Below, piece after piece: positions 1 to 7,720 of a stretch of 64,000 nt of DNA (position 1 is the first letter of the stretch; every line of letters starts with the position of its first letter). The notes under the pieces are model-generated. The model saw nothing but the letters and a program-made list of their open reading frames with translations, had not been told where the DNA came from and did no database searches. The translations under genes and the position numbers were made by a program. Origin of the DNA: Flavobacterium sp. (GTDB lineage Bacteria; Bacteroidota; Bacteroidia; Flavobacteriales; Flavobacteriaceae); assembly GCA_016721735.1 (NCBI GenBank), contig JADKHM010000002.1, positions 124,001 through 188,000 of the forward strand, given 5' to 3'.

Positions 1-283
1 TACCTTCCGCTGAAGTTTGCGGCGTAATCAATTGCATTCCGATGATTTGTTCTGAAATTTCTTCTACCTGTTGCAAGTTTTTAGCCAACTTCACACCACC
101 ACCTTTTCCACGGCCACCAGCGTGTATTTGCGCTTTCACCACATACCATTGTGTTCCGGTTTCTGTAGTGAGTTGTTTGGCTGCAGCCACCGCTTCTACT
201 GGACTATTTGCCACTATGCCACGTTGTACGCGCACGCCATATTTTGCTAAAATCTCTTTTCCTTGGTATTCGTGTATGTTCAT
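1..283 (-). CDS. sucC: Succinyl-CoA ligase (ADP-forming) subunit beta, N-terminal part
   Basis: This is the start of the beta subunit of succinyl-CoA synthetase, the TCA-cycle enzyme that converts succinyl-CoA to succinate with substrate-level phosphorylation, in complex with SucD. The gene begins at the ATG at 283 and runs off the left edge after 94 codons, so only the first quarter of a roughly 390-residue protein is present. The N-terminus MNIHEYQGKEIL and the Gly-rich ATP-grasp stretch HAGGRGKGGGVKLAK (about residues 56-70) are diagnostic of SucC. A TAnnTTTG-type box lies 32 bp upstream on the same strand. The gene is divergent from lysA. The family call is certain; the rest of the gene, and any sucD partner, lie outside the window. 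Confidence 0.96.
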   Translation of the reverse strand, partial: MNIHEYQGKEILAKYGVRVQRGIVANSPVEAVAAAKQLTTETGTQWYVVKAQIHAGGRGKGGGVKLAKNLQQVEEISEQIIGMQLITPQTSAEG

Positions 284-314
284 ATTGAAGTGATTTGACT
301 TTTTTAAAGTGCCA

Positions 315-322
315 CAAAAATA
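315..322 (-). promoter_or_regulatory. Putative sucC promoter -7 box
   Basis: On the minus strand this reads TATTTTTG, an exact match to the Bacteroidota sigma-A -7 consensus TAnnTTTG, 32 bp upstream of the sucC ATG. I see no convincing -33 TTTG at the expected spacing, so only the -7 half is supported. Confidence 0.45.
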
Positions 323-373
323 ATAAAAAACGATAAACTATTGACTTTGATTTCGAGTTTTATTTCGAAGTTT

Positions 374-453
374 TTGAGGAGCTTTATCCCGCTTTTCGCT
401 CCAATCTTTTCATCGTACCTCAGAAAAGGATTTTCACTACAATCGGGGCTAGG
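374..453 (-). repeat. Structured flavobacterial intergenic element, copy 1
   Basis: On the minus strand the element runs from TAGCCCCGATTGTAGTG through ATCCTTTTC, a short spacer, GAAAAGAT and GCGGGATAAAGCTCC. It matches elements at 32587-32689, 48699-48800 and 57636-57795 in order and spacing. The inner stem pairs ATCCTTTTC with GAAAAGAT, and the outer stem pairs CCCG with CGGG. The other copies use CCAG/CTGG at the outer position, which is compensatory change. It resembles a multicopy intergenic motif I know from Flavobacterium genomes, and possibly the Rfam Flavo-1 RNA, but I could not check that. This copy sits between the divergent sucC and lysA promoters. Confidence 0.6.
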
Positions 454-506
454 GTTTTCACTTCAAAACAACTATATCGTTTGAAATACGAATTCTTCCC
501 CAATTA

Positions 507-538
507 TTTGGAAGTCAATAGCAGTAACAATAGATTTG
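507..538 (+). promoter_or_regulatory. lysA promoter (-33 TTTG, -7 TAGATTTG)
   Basis: TTTG at 507-510 is followed after 20 bp by TAGATTTG at 531-538. This fits the Bacteroidota sigma-A pattern TTTG-N19/20-TAnnTTTG. The predicted transcription start falls about 10 bp before the lysA ATG at 555. It is one of the best promoter matches in the window. Confidence 0.7.
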
Positions 539-554
539 CTAAAAAGATACTGCT

Positions 555-1757
555 ATGCAACCCAAAGAACTCGTCGATTTAGCTTCCGAATTCGGATGTC
601 CATTATATGTGTATGATGCTGCCAAAATCGAATCGCAATACCAGCGTTTGACTGCGGCTTTTTCTAAAGTAGAAAGCGTGCGCATTAATTACGCAGTAAA
701 AGCATTGTCTAACCTTGCGATATTGCAATTGTTCAAAAAGATGGGCGCCAACATCGACACGGTTTCTATCCAAGAAGTACAACTCGGATTGCACGCGGGT
801 TTTGAACCACATCAAATCATCTACACACCCAACGGTGTTTCCTTTGAAGAAATCGAAGAGGCTGCGCAACTTGGCGTTCAAATCAATATTGACAATCTTT
901 CTATTCTAGAACATTTCGGCACCAAACATCCGACGGTTCCAGTTTGCATTCGCATCAATCCACATGTCATGGCGGGCGGAAACACCAATATTTCTGTGGG
1001 CCACATCGATAGTAAATTCGGGATTTCCATTCATCAAATGCCACACATTTTGCGCATTGTTGAGAATACGGGTATGCATATCAACGGGATTCACATGCAT
1101 ACAGGCTCAGATATTTTAGATATTGAAGTGTTTTTATACGCGGCTGAAATTTTGTTTGAAGCAGCAGTTCATTTTAAAACCCTAGATTTTCTCGATTTTG
1201 GTAGTGGATTCAAAGTGCCGTATCACAAAGGCGATATCGAAACCAACATCGAAGAATTCGGGCGTAAACTCACCAAACGATTCAACGCTTTTGAAAAAGA
1301 CTACGGTCGACCATTGACGTTAGCTTTCGAACCAGGCAAATTTTTGGTTAGCGAAGCCGGTTTCTTTTTAGCGAAAGTGAATGTGGTAAAGCAAACTACA
1401 TCCACGGTTTTTGCGAGCATCGACAGTGGTTTCAATCATTTAATTCGACCGATGTTATACGGATCGCAACATTACATCGAGAATATTTCTAACCCAAAAG
1501 GAAAAGAGCGTTTTTATAGTGTGGTTGGTTATATCTGCGAAACAGACACTTTCGCCAACAATCGCCGCATTGCTGAAATCAAAGAAGGTGATATTTTGTG
1601 CTTTAGAAATGCCGGCGCCTATTGTTTTGCCATGGCATCGAACTACAATTCACGATACAAACCAGCCGAAGTTTTGTGGAAAGACGGCAAAGGAATGCTG
1701 ATTCGCAAGCGAGAAACTTTTGAAGATTTGCTAAAGAATCAGATTTTGCTGGACTAA
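555..1757 (+). CDS. lysA: Diaminopimelate decarboxylase
   Basis: LysA is a PLP-dependent fold-type III decarboxylase that converts meso-diaminopimelate to L-lysine, the last step of lysine synthesis in the cytoplasm. The 400-residue length is normal. The barrel domain carries the Schiff-base lysine K49 in NYAVKALSN, the HMHTGSDI segment near residue 177, the Gly-rich phosphate-binding DFGSGFKVPY, and EPGKFLVSEAG (EPGR in many homologues). The C-terminal beta domain holds the substrate-site cysteine in GYICETDTF. A strong promoter ends 16 bp upstream. The stop codon directly abuts the stop of the convergent gene on the minus strand, so no intergenic terminator separates them. Confidence 0.96.
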   Translation: MQPKELVDLASEFGCPLYVYDAAKIESQYQRLTAAFSKVESVRINYAVKALSNLAILQLFKKMGANIDTVSIQEVQLGLHAGFEPHQIIYTPNGVSFEEIEEAAQLGVQINIDNLSILEHFGTKHPTVPVCIRINPHVMAGGNTNISVGHIDSKFGISIHQMPHILRIVENTGMHINGIHMHTGSDILDIEVFLYAAEILFEAAVHFKTLDFLDFGSGFKVPYHKGDIETNIEEFGRKLTKRFNAFEKDYGRPLTLAFEPGKFLVSEAGFFLAKVNVVKQTTSTVFASIDSGFNHLIRPMLYGSQHYIENISNPKGKERFYSVVGYICETDTFANNRRIAEIKEGDILCFRNAGAYCFAMASNYNSRYKPAEVLWKDGKGMLIRKRETFEDLLKNQILLD

Positions 1758-2996
1758 TTATTCTTTTAGAAATTTGGCAATGTTATTCTTACCCATTTGC
1801 TGTACTGAAATCAGATAAATACCTGGACTCAAATTCGAAACATCGATTCGATCTGTGAAGTTACTTTGTGCTTTTTTATGAAGCCTAATTCTCCCGAGAC
1901 TGTCAAAAACTTGGATCGTCGCATTTGCATCAAAACTACCATGTATTCTCAATTCATTTCCAACTGGATTCGGAGCAACTGCAAAATTTTCCGAAGATTC
2001 ATAATGATTATTCGCTAATATTTCACAGCTACCATCCGCAACAAAATTCGAAAACCAACGAAGTACATCTTGTTTGATAGAGGATGCTTCAGAAGTTCCG
2101 ACATCACGGGATAGCCATGCACTGGTTATTCCATTTTCTGGACATTTTGGTGTCAATGCAAAACCCTCAATATTGTCATTATTTCCGGAGGGATTGGTAA
2201 TCAGGTAATCCTTGAGCGTCGTAAATTTGAACATGCCACCGTTTGAAGCAGTTGACAAATCGGTCACTTCAAGGCGGTTATTTCCGCTGATATTATGGAG
2301 AATGTACAGTAGCCCTGTGCTCCTATCAAATGCCAAATCACAACTCTCTGTTCGGTTTGTTTCGTACTTTCCGACAAAGGCGAAATCATTGTTGGCATTG
2401 GGATTAACGTCAAAAACCCACACATTTCCTTGGTCTTGATTCGCAACAAAAAACAATCCACCCAAACCTTTGACAGAAGTATAAGGTTGACCAGTTTGTT
2501 CACTTACAAAACCAATCGAAGACAGAAAACTATCGGGAATAAAAACAATGCCTTCTGGTCCAGTATTGCCTGTATCCTCCATAATCGACGGAGCTAGCAG
2601 AAGATTCCAGTGTTTGTATTCTGTTACTGTTGAGAAATTAGTACTGTAAACGTATCGTCGTATTTCGTAATTATTTTCATCAATAGTGTAAAATTCGTTG
2701 GCATACAAATTCGCTTGAGTAACTCCTTCTGGACCGCCGCCAATACTCACGTTTGCAATTTGCGCAAACAAATTTGTCTGTAAATCCCACTGCAAAACTC
2801 GTAAACGTCCATCATCTTGAACACCGTAAAGTCGATTATTCGTCGGATTAAAATGCAAACCGCTCAAATCTGTGACGCCAACTGCATTCATTACGCTAGT
2901 CAGATTCGTAGCGCCTGACCAAGTGGACGCCGGCCAAATTTGAGCACGTATTCCTTGGAAAGAAAAAAGAAACATCAATACCAAAAGACTTTTCAT
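1758..2996 (-). CDS. Secreted beta-propeller-like protein with T9SS type A sorting domain
   Basis: This is a predicted exported protein of 412 residues from the ATG at 2996, which is followed at once by a signal peptide (MKSLLVLMFLFSFQGIRAQ). An earlier in-frame ATG at 3026 overlaps the upstream stop as TAATG, so translational coupling from there is a real alternative. The body has short segments of the 'LYGVQDDGRLRVLQW' and 'GPEGIVFIPD' kind, as in SdiA-regulated or phytase-like six-bladed propellers. The last 75 or so residues (YESSENFAVAPNPVGNELRI to IAKFLKE) form a Por-secretion type A sorting domain, so T9SS export to the surface or medium is expected. Substrate or enzymatic function is unknown. 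It follows the alkaline phosphatase and is probably co-transcribed with it. Confidence 0.85.
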   Translation of the reverse strand: MKSLLVLMFLFSFQGIRAQIWPASTWSGATNLTSVMNAVGVTDLSGLHFNPTNNRLYGVQDDGRLRVLQWDLQTNLFAQIANVSIGGGPEGVTQANLYANEFYTIDENNYEIRRYVYSTNFSTVTEYKHWNLLLAPSIMEDTGNTGPEGIVFIPDSFLSSIGFVSEQTGQPYTSVKGLGGLFFVANQDQGNVWVFDVNPNANNDFAFVGKYETNRTESCDLAFDRSTGLLYILHNISGNNRLEVTDLSTASNGGMFKFTTLKDYLITNPSGNNDNIEGFALTPKCPENGITSAWLSRDVGTSEASSIKQDVLRWFSNFVADGSCEILANNHYESSENFAVAPNPVGNELRIHGSFDANATIQVFDSLGRIRLHKKAQSNFTDRIDVSNLSPGIYLISVQQMGKNNIAKFLKE

Positions 2997-3025
2997 GACA
3001 TTGTCTTTTCCTTTCATTTTATTCA

Positions 3026-4644
3026 TTACTTTTCATTTAGAATTTCCGTCAAAACGTTCGCGTCCGAACCATTTGGAAAGGCAATATTTATTTTTTGCGC
3101 AATGGTTGGGGCAATTTCAGTGATTACCTTTCGGTCGTGTGTTGCACCAGCTTTGATATTCCACCCAAAGAAAATAAGCGGCACGTGCGTGTCGTATGCA
3201 TAAGTTGTCCCGTGGGATGTTCCAGTTGGACCATATTCAATGTAACCCGGTTTATCTATAATAACTAAATCTCCATCTTCAGACGGATCATAGCCTCGAG
3301 CAATGCAATGAAGATGAAAATCATTGCCGTTATCAGCCATAATTTCCTCTTCAGAATAGACTCTTTTCACTTGCTCTTGCGTCATCAAATAGGCTTTGAA
3401 AGCTTGTTTCACTTTGGTCAAATCAAGTCCTTTGGTTTTGATTTTTCCATATCAAAATAGATATTAAAATTGGAGTAATTCAACACCAAGTCATCGCCAA
3501 AGGTATCGGCAGAAAACTTTTTCAACCCTTTTGCAATTTCTTTTGGTTCGACATTAGTGACTTTGTACTTGTTGTCTTTCAAAAATTGAGCGTTCTCCGC
3601 ACCGGCATGATCTGCGGTAAGGAATAACAAATAATTTCCCTTGCCAACAGACTTGTCAAGATAAATCAAAAAGTCCGCAATCGTCTCATCAAGACGCAAA
3701 TAAGTATCTTGCAATTCTATTGACCGTGGACCTAAAATATGTCCAACATAATCAGTAGATGAAAAACTGACAGTTAAGAAATCTGTTATGTCGTCTTTTC
3801 CAAGTGCTTCTTTCTCAATCGCTCTCTTTGCAAATTCTTCTAATAGATTATTGCCAAATGGCGTTGTTCTAATGACACCCGCGTCGTTTTTCTCATACAT
3901 ACTTTTCAGGTCATAGGGAAAAATAGGTTTGTCGGCTTTGTACAATTTCCCTTCATAGGGATTATCGTCTGGTAGACATTCATCATACGTTGCGATAGGT
4001 TTTAATAGTTCCCAGTTTTTGCTGAGATAAGGCAAATAATGCTTTTCCTCATTAAATTCATTTACCCAATTCGGCAAGGAAGGTCCGTAGAATGTACTCG
4101 AAATAAAGCTGCCTGTTTTACTGAACCAAAAAGCCCAATTGGCAAAATGTCCAGCTGGAAGAATTGCACCACGGTCTTTAAGGCTCATTCCAATAACTTT
4201 TCCTTTGAAGTTCGTCGACAGGCGTAATTCATCTGTGATGGTTGTCGACAGCAGATTTTTAGGTGACATAGGATCATCGCCTTTGGCGGCATTTCCAATA
4301 ATTTGAACATCTGCATCGTCGGTGCAATATCGGTCTTTACCTAATCTTCGACTAAACCACTCGTTGCCGACAATGCCATGAATAGATGGCGTTGCACCGG
4401 TATAGATAGAAGCATGTCCCGGAGCAGTGTATGTTGGAAGATAATTATAGTGCGTATTTTGAAAATTGTAACCTTCTTTAAGCAAACGCTTGAAACCGCT
4501 CTCTGAGAAATCGTTGAAAAAACGGTTGAGATATTCAGGTTTCATTTGATCGACTACGATTCCAACTACCAATTTAGGTCGTTGTTGTTGTGCCAGCAAT
4601 GTAGAAGTTATTAATAACAAGACCAATTGACCTATTCGTTTCAT
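3026..4644 (-). pseudogene. PafA-like alkaline phosphatase, disrupted by a one-base frameshift
   Basis: This is an alkaline-phosphatase superfamily phosphomonoesterase with a signal peptide (MKRIGQLVLLLITSTLLAQ). The first reading frame (4644 to 3418) encodes 408 residues with metal ligand D32 in VVDQMKPEY, the likely nucleophile T73 in PTYTAPGHAS, and the ligand segments STDYVGH and TADHAG. It then stops. The remaining 131 residues, including the last metal ligand in GTSHGTTYAYDTHVP, are encoded in the -1 frame (3421 to 3026). Adding one base near 3430-3447, for example in an A run, restores about 539 residues, the normal family length. As written, the first fragment lacks the C-terminal His ligand and could not be active. 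It may be a true pseudogene or a homopolymer sequencing error. The gene precedes the T9SS propeller gene with a TAATG overlap. Confidence 0.85.
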
Positions 4645-4750
4645 AGCAGTGGAATTTGAATTTAAGAGTATAAAGATATACTACTTATTAAATCTGGAAG
4701 TAATGAAATTGTAATATTTCTATGTAGCGTAATTAGAAGTTCTAGCAAAA

Positions 4751-4780
4751 AAAAAAGCCACTATCCCTAGTGGCTTTTTT
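4751..4780 (-). terminator. Rho-independent terminator after the adhesin/porP/OmpA operon
   Basis: A 7-bp stem, GCCACTA (4757-4763) with TAGTGGC (4768-4774), closes a TCCC loop and is followed on the minus strand by a long T run. It lies just after the OmpA-protein stop codon. Because A and T tracts flank both sides, it could act in both directions. Confidence 0.85.
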
Positions 4781-4788
4781 AACCCAAT

Positions 4789-6666
4789 TTATTTTAATAT
4801 AATGAACTCACAACGCCGGTTGATGGAATGTTCTTGTTCGGTACAGGCATTCCCGCATCTCACTAGCGGAACAGTCTCTCCAAATCCCTTAGACCGCAGT
4901 CGTTTTCTTTTTATGCCATTCGAAACGAGGTACTCCAACGTTGAGGCAGCACGTCTGTTCGAAAGCATAATATTATAGTAATCGGAGGCACGTGAATCGG
5001 TGTGTGCTCCAATTTCGATTTGCATTTCAGGATACTTCTTCAATAAATCAACTAAAACGTTTAATATTCTTTCCGCATCGGGTTTGATATCCCATTTATT
5101 CAAATCAAAGTAGATATTTTCCAAGACGATTTGAACTTTACCATCTTGACGTTTGGTGATAATTTCTTCCGCATCATCATAACATTCCATAAACAATTCG
5201 ATAGTGTAGCGCAGTTTTCCGTCTTCGTTGGTCATAAATTCTTCGCTATGTGGAATATAAAAATCACGCATGGCTTCAATACGATACTTTTTGTTCGGTT
5301 CTGTTGCGAATACGTAGTCTGCATCGCCGCCGACAACCATTTGACCGATCAAAATATTATTTTCGTCATACAGCGATACTAAAGTTCCAGGCAACAAATT
5401 TTGCGTGTTTTTATCACGCACATCACCTTCTACGACATAGCGCTCTTGGTTTTCAGATCTGGTGAAACTATAAAGTGCATCTCCAATTTTTCTATTGGAA
5501 GAGAAGTAACCCAGGTTCTTTTTCTCATCCACTACATAACTGAAATCATCCATGTTGCTGTTGATGGTTTCTCCAAGGTTGAGTGGTTTTGCAAATGGAC
5601 CGCCGTTTAGAGATTTGCTCATGAAAATATCCAAACCGCCCATTCCTTGATGCCCGTCTGATGCAAAGTATAAAATACTGCCGTCATTAGAAATTTCAGG
5701 AAATTGTTCTCTGTGGATTGTATTAATGGTTTCTCCTAAATTAACCGGTGTTCCGTAAGTACCATCTTCATTTACATCAACCACATATAAGTCAAAAGAT
5801 CCTATAGAACCTGGCATATCACTGGAGAAATACAATTTCTTGCCGTCTTTGGTCAAGACCGGATGTTCCGTAGAAAATTGATCGCTGCAGAAAGGTAAGG
5901 CAGTAATATTGCTCCAAACGCCATTGACGAATTCTGCTTTGAAAATCTTAATATTGGCCACCTTTTCGTTTCCAACCTTCACCATTTTACTATTGGTTCG
6001 ATTGAAATACATGATTCTACCATCTTGACTAAAAGTAACCGAACTCTCGTGTGTTTTTGTATTGATTTCTTTCGGGAAAGGGGCTATATCGACAAGCAAA
6101 CCTTTATCATTGACATTTGCACTGAACAAGTCTAGGTAGGGTTTTTCGTTCCAGCCGAATGATTTTGAACTTGCATTTCTTAGTGAAGCAAAGGCCACTT
6201 TATCGCCATAAAACGACATTCCAAAATCGCCGTTAGACGTGTTTTTCGACATCGTTTGTACGACATAATTAAACGGCACATTTGTTTTTAGGTTGGCTAT
6301 GAATTTTGGTGTACTAATATTATACTTCAAGTACTCACCCATGATTTGATCAGCCTTTTCATAGTTGGCTTCCCCGAGTAAAGCGTGTGAATATTTGAAA
6401 TAGTACTCTGGTTTCACGCTATCTTTAAAAGTCAAAAACAACTTTCCATAGGCGCGAACGGCATCTTTCATTTGGGAATTGTTGTAGTAACAATCACCTA
6501 AGTTTTGCAACACTTTTTGGTTTTCACCCAATTGTTCGTACATCTCCGCAGCCTTTACATAGGCCTTCTTATCAAAAAGCGAATTCGCTTTTTTCATACT
6601 TGCCTTTTGAGCAAAAACGCCGCTGCAGACAAAAGTTATAAAAAGTATAGAATAAAAATTTCTCAT
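4789..6666 (-). CDS. OmpA-family outer-membrane/peptidoglycan-anchor protein with TPR and PD40 repeats
   Basis: This 625-residue envelope protein follows the pattern usual downstream of SprF-like genes. It has a signal peptide ending in VFAQ, a short TPR-like N-terminus (about 20-130), and a PD40/WD40-like propeller (about 140-410) with repeated blades such as KLYFSSDMPGS, ILYFASDGHQGMGGLDIFMS and LGYFSSNRK. A carboxypeptidase-regulatory-like fold (about 420-500) comes next. The C-terminal OmpA domain (about 515-625) has NIYFDLNKWDIKPDA and the peptidoglycan-binding IGAHTDSRASDYYN. The protein probably ties the adhesin/PorP machinery to the peptidoglycan. It is last in the operon, 11 bp after the porP stop. 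The family call is firm; its exact role in secretion or gliding is inferred from context. Confidence 0.9.
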   Translation of the reverse strand: MRNFYSILFITFVCSGVFAQKASMKKANSLFDKKAYVKAAEMYEQLGENQKVLQNLGDCYYNNSQMKDAVRAYGKLFLTFKDSVKPEYYFKYSHALLGEANYEKADQIMGEYLKYNISTPKFIANLKTNVPFNYVVQTMSKNTSNGDFGMSFYGDKVAFASLRNASSKSFGWNEKPYLDLFSANVNDKGLLVDIAPFPKEINTKTHESSVTFSQDGRIMYFNRTNSKMVKVGNEKVANIKIFKAEFVNGVWSNITALPFCSDQFSTEHPVLTKDGKKLYFSSDMPGSIGSFDLYVVDVNEDGTYGTPVNLGETINTIHREQFPEISNDGSILYFASDGHQGMGGLDIFMSKSLNGGPFAKPLNLGETINSNMDDFSYVVDEKKNLGYFSSNRKIGDALYSFTRSENQERYVVEGDVRDKNTQNLLPGTLVSLYDENNILIGQMVVGGDADYVFATEPNKKYRIEAMRDFYIPHSEEFMTNEDGKLRYTIELFMECYDDAEEIITKRQDGKVQIVLENIYFDLNKWDIKPDAERILNVLVDLLKKYPEMQIEIGAHTDSRASDYYNIMLSNRRAASTLEYLVSNGIKRKRLRSKGFGETVPLVRCGNACTEQEHSINRRCEFIILK

Positions 6667-6677
6667 TTTCTTAGTTG

Positions 6678-7637
6678 TTAGAAGAACCTTGGTGATTTTT
6701 CATAGCCTTTAGATTTCAGATTCGCAGTATCTAAATCAAACAATAAAAATATCTCGTGTGAGCCTGAATTAAATTCACCTAAATTAGTCAGTGTGTAGTC
6801 ATAAGAATAGCCAATTCTAAAATTTGGAGTTATAGAAAAAGCAACCAAACCACTCACGGAATCATCTACCCGATATCCAGCGCCCAATTCAAATTGATTA
6901 TTAAACAAGAAATTAGCGGTTAAATCCATTGAAAGAGGCGCGCCAGTAACTGCTTTGGTCATGAATGCGGGTTTAAAACGAATGCTTTGACTCAAATCAA
7001 ACACATAACCTCCCGTAAAGAAGTAATGGATTTCTTCTACGCCTGTTGTCTTAAGACCGTCTTTAGATTCTAGATGCTTTGTCGTCAAAAAATTCGGAGC
7101 GGACAAACCTAGGTAGTAGTTCTCTCCAAAATAGAAAGCACCAGCTCCTACGTTTGGAAAATTCTGATTGATGTTACTGGCAAATGCTTGATCTGGCGCA
7201 GCATCAGTGTATTTAAATCCGTTAAAATCTGCGTCAAATAAGGTAATACCCGCTTTCACACCGAAAGATAACTTTTGGGTTTCAGAAAGTGGTAATACGT
7301 AAGCTACATCTGCATAAATATTATTCTCGTGCACAACATCTCCGATGGCATCGCTGATAATCGACAACCCCACTTCTACTCTTTTCGCAATTGGCGAATG
7401 GGCAAAAAGCGTCCCCGTTTTCGGAGCACCTACTGCACCAACCCATTGCGTTCTGTATAATCCTCCAACGTTGATGACACCGGCGTTATCCGTTGCATAA
7501 CCGGGATTAATTACGCTCATATTATACATATAGTGCGTAAATTGTGGGTCTTGCTGCGCTTTTACATACACCGAAGCAAGTAAAAACACAATTAGAATGA
7601 TATGATTAAAAGGTCTTATTTTCATCTTGTTATTCAT
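6678..7637 (-). CDS. PorP/SprF-family T9SS membrane protein
   Basis: This is a predicted 319-residue outer-membrane beta-barrel of the PorP/SprF family. Members are needed for secretion or surface attachment of T9SS substrates with type B C-terminal domains, and are typically encoded next to their client. After a signal peptide ending in YVKAQ it has the family's N-terminal QDPQFTHYMYNMSVINPGYA and later alternating strands ending in RIGYSYDYTLTNLG and GSHEIFLLFD. It starts 83 bp after the giant adhesin gene, and a TAAATTTG -7 box (minus strand, 7686-7693) in that gap could give some independent transcription. I infer that it serves the adhesin directly upstream. Confidence 0.92.
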   Translation of the reverse strand: MNNKMKIRPFNHIILIVFLLASVYVKAQQDPQFTHYMYNMSVINPGYATDNAGVINVGGLYRTQWVGAVGAPKTGTLFAHSPIAKRVEVGLSIISDAIGDVVHENNIYADVAYVLPLSETQKLSFGVKAGITLFDADFNGFKYTDAAPDQAFASNINQNFPNVGAGAFYFGENYYLGLSAPNFLTTKHLESKDGLKTTGVEEIHYFFTGGYVFDLSQSIRFKPAFMTKAVTGAPLSMDLTANFLFNNQFELGAGYRVDDSVSGLVAFSITPNFRIGYSYDYTLTNLGEFNSGSHEIFLLFDLDTANLKSKGYEKSPRFF

Positions 7638-7720
7638 AGGATGATACTCTTTTTTATTGTACTATGCTGACGCATCGTTTTGTTTCAAATTTAAATTCCA
7701 TTTTAGCAATAGTTACTTTC

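Noticed and set aside
42..293. 83-residue plus-strand open frame at the left edge
   Set aside because: It is antisense to sucC, whose start and Gly-rich ATP-grasp motif are unmistakable on the minus strand.
3410..3450. Programmed -1 ribosomal frameshift in the phosphatase gene
   Set aside because: The overlap region has A runs but no X XXY YYZ slippery heptamer in the right frame, and homologues are encoded in one frame. A sequence error or mutation is simpler.
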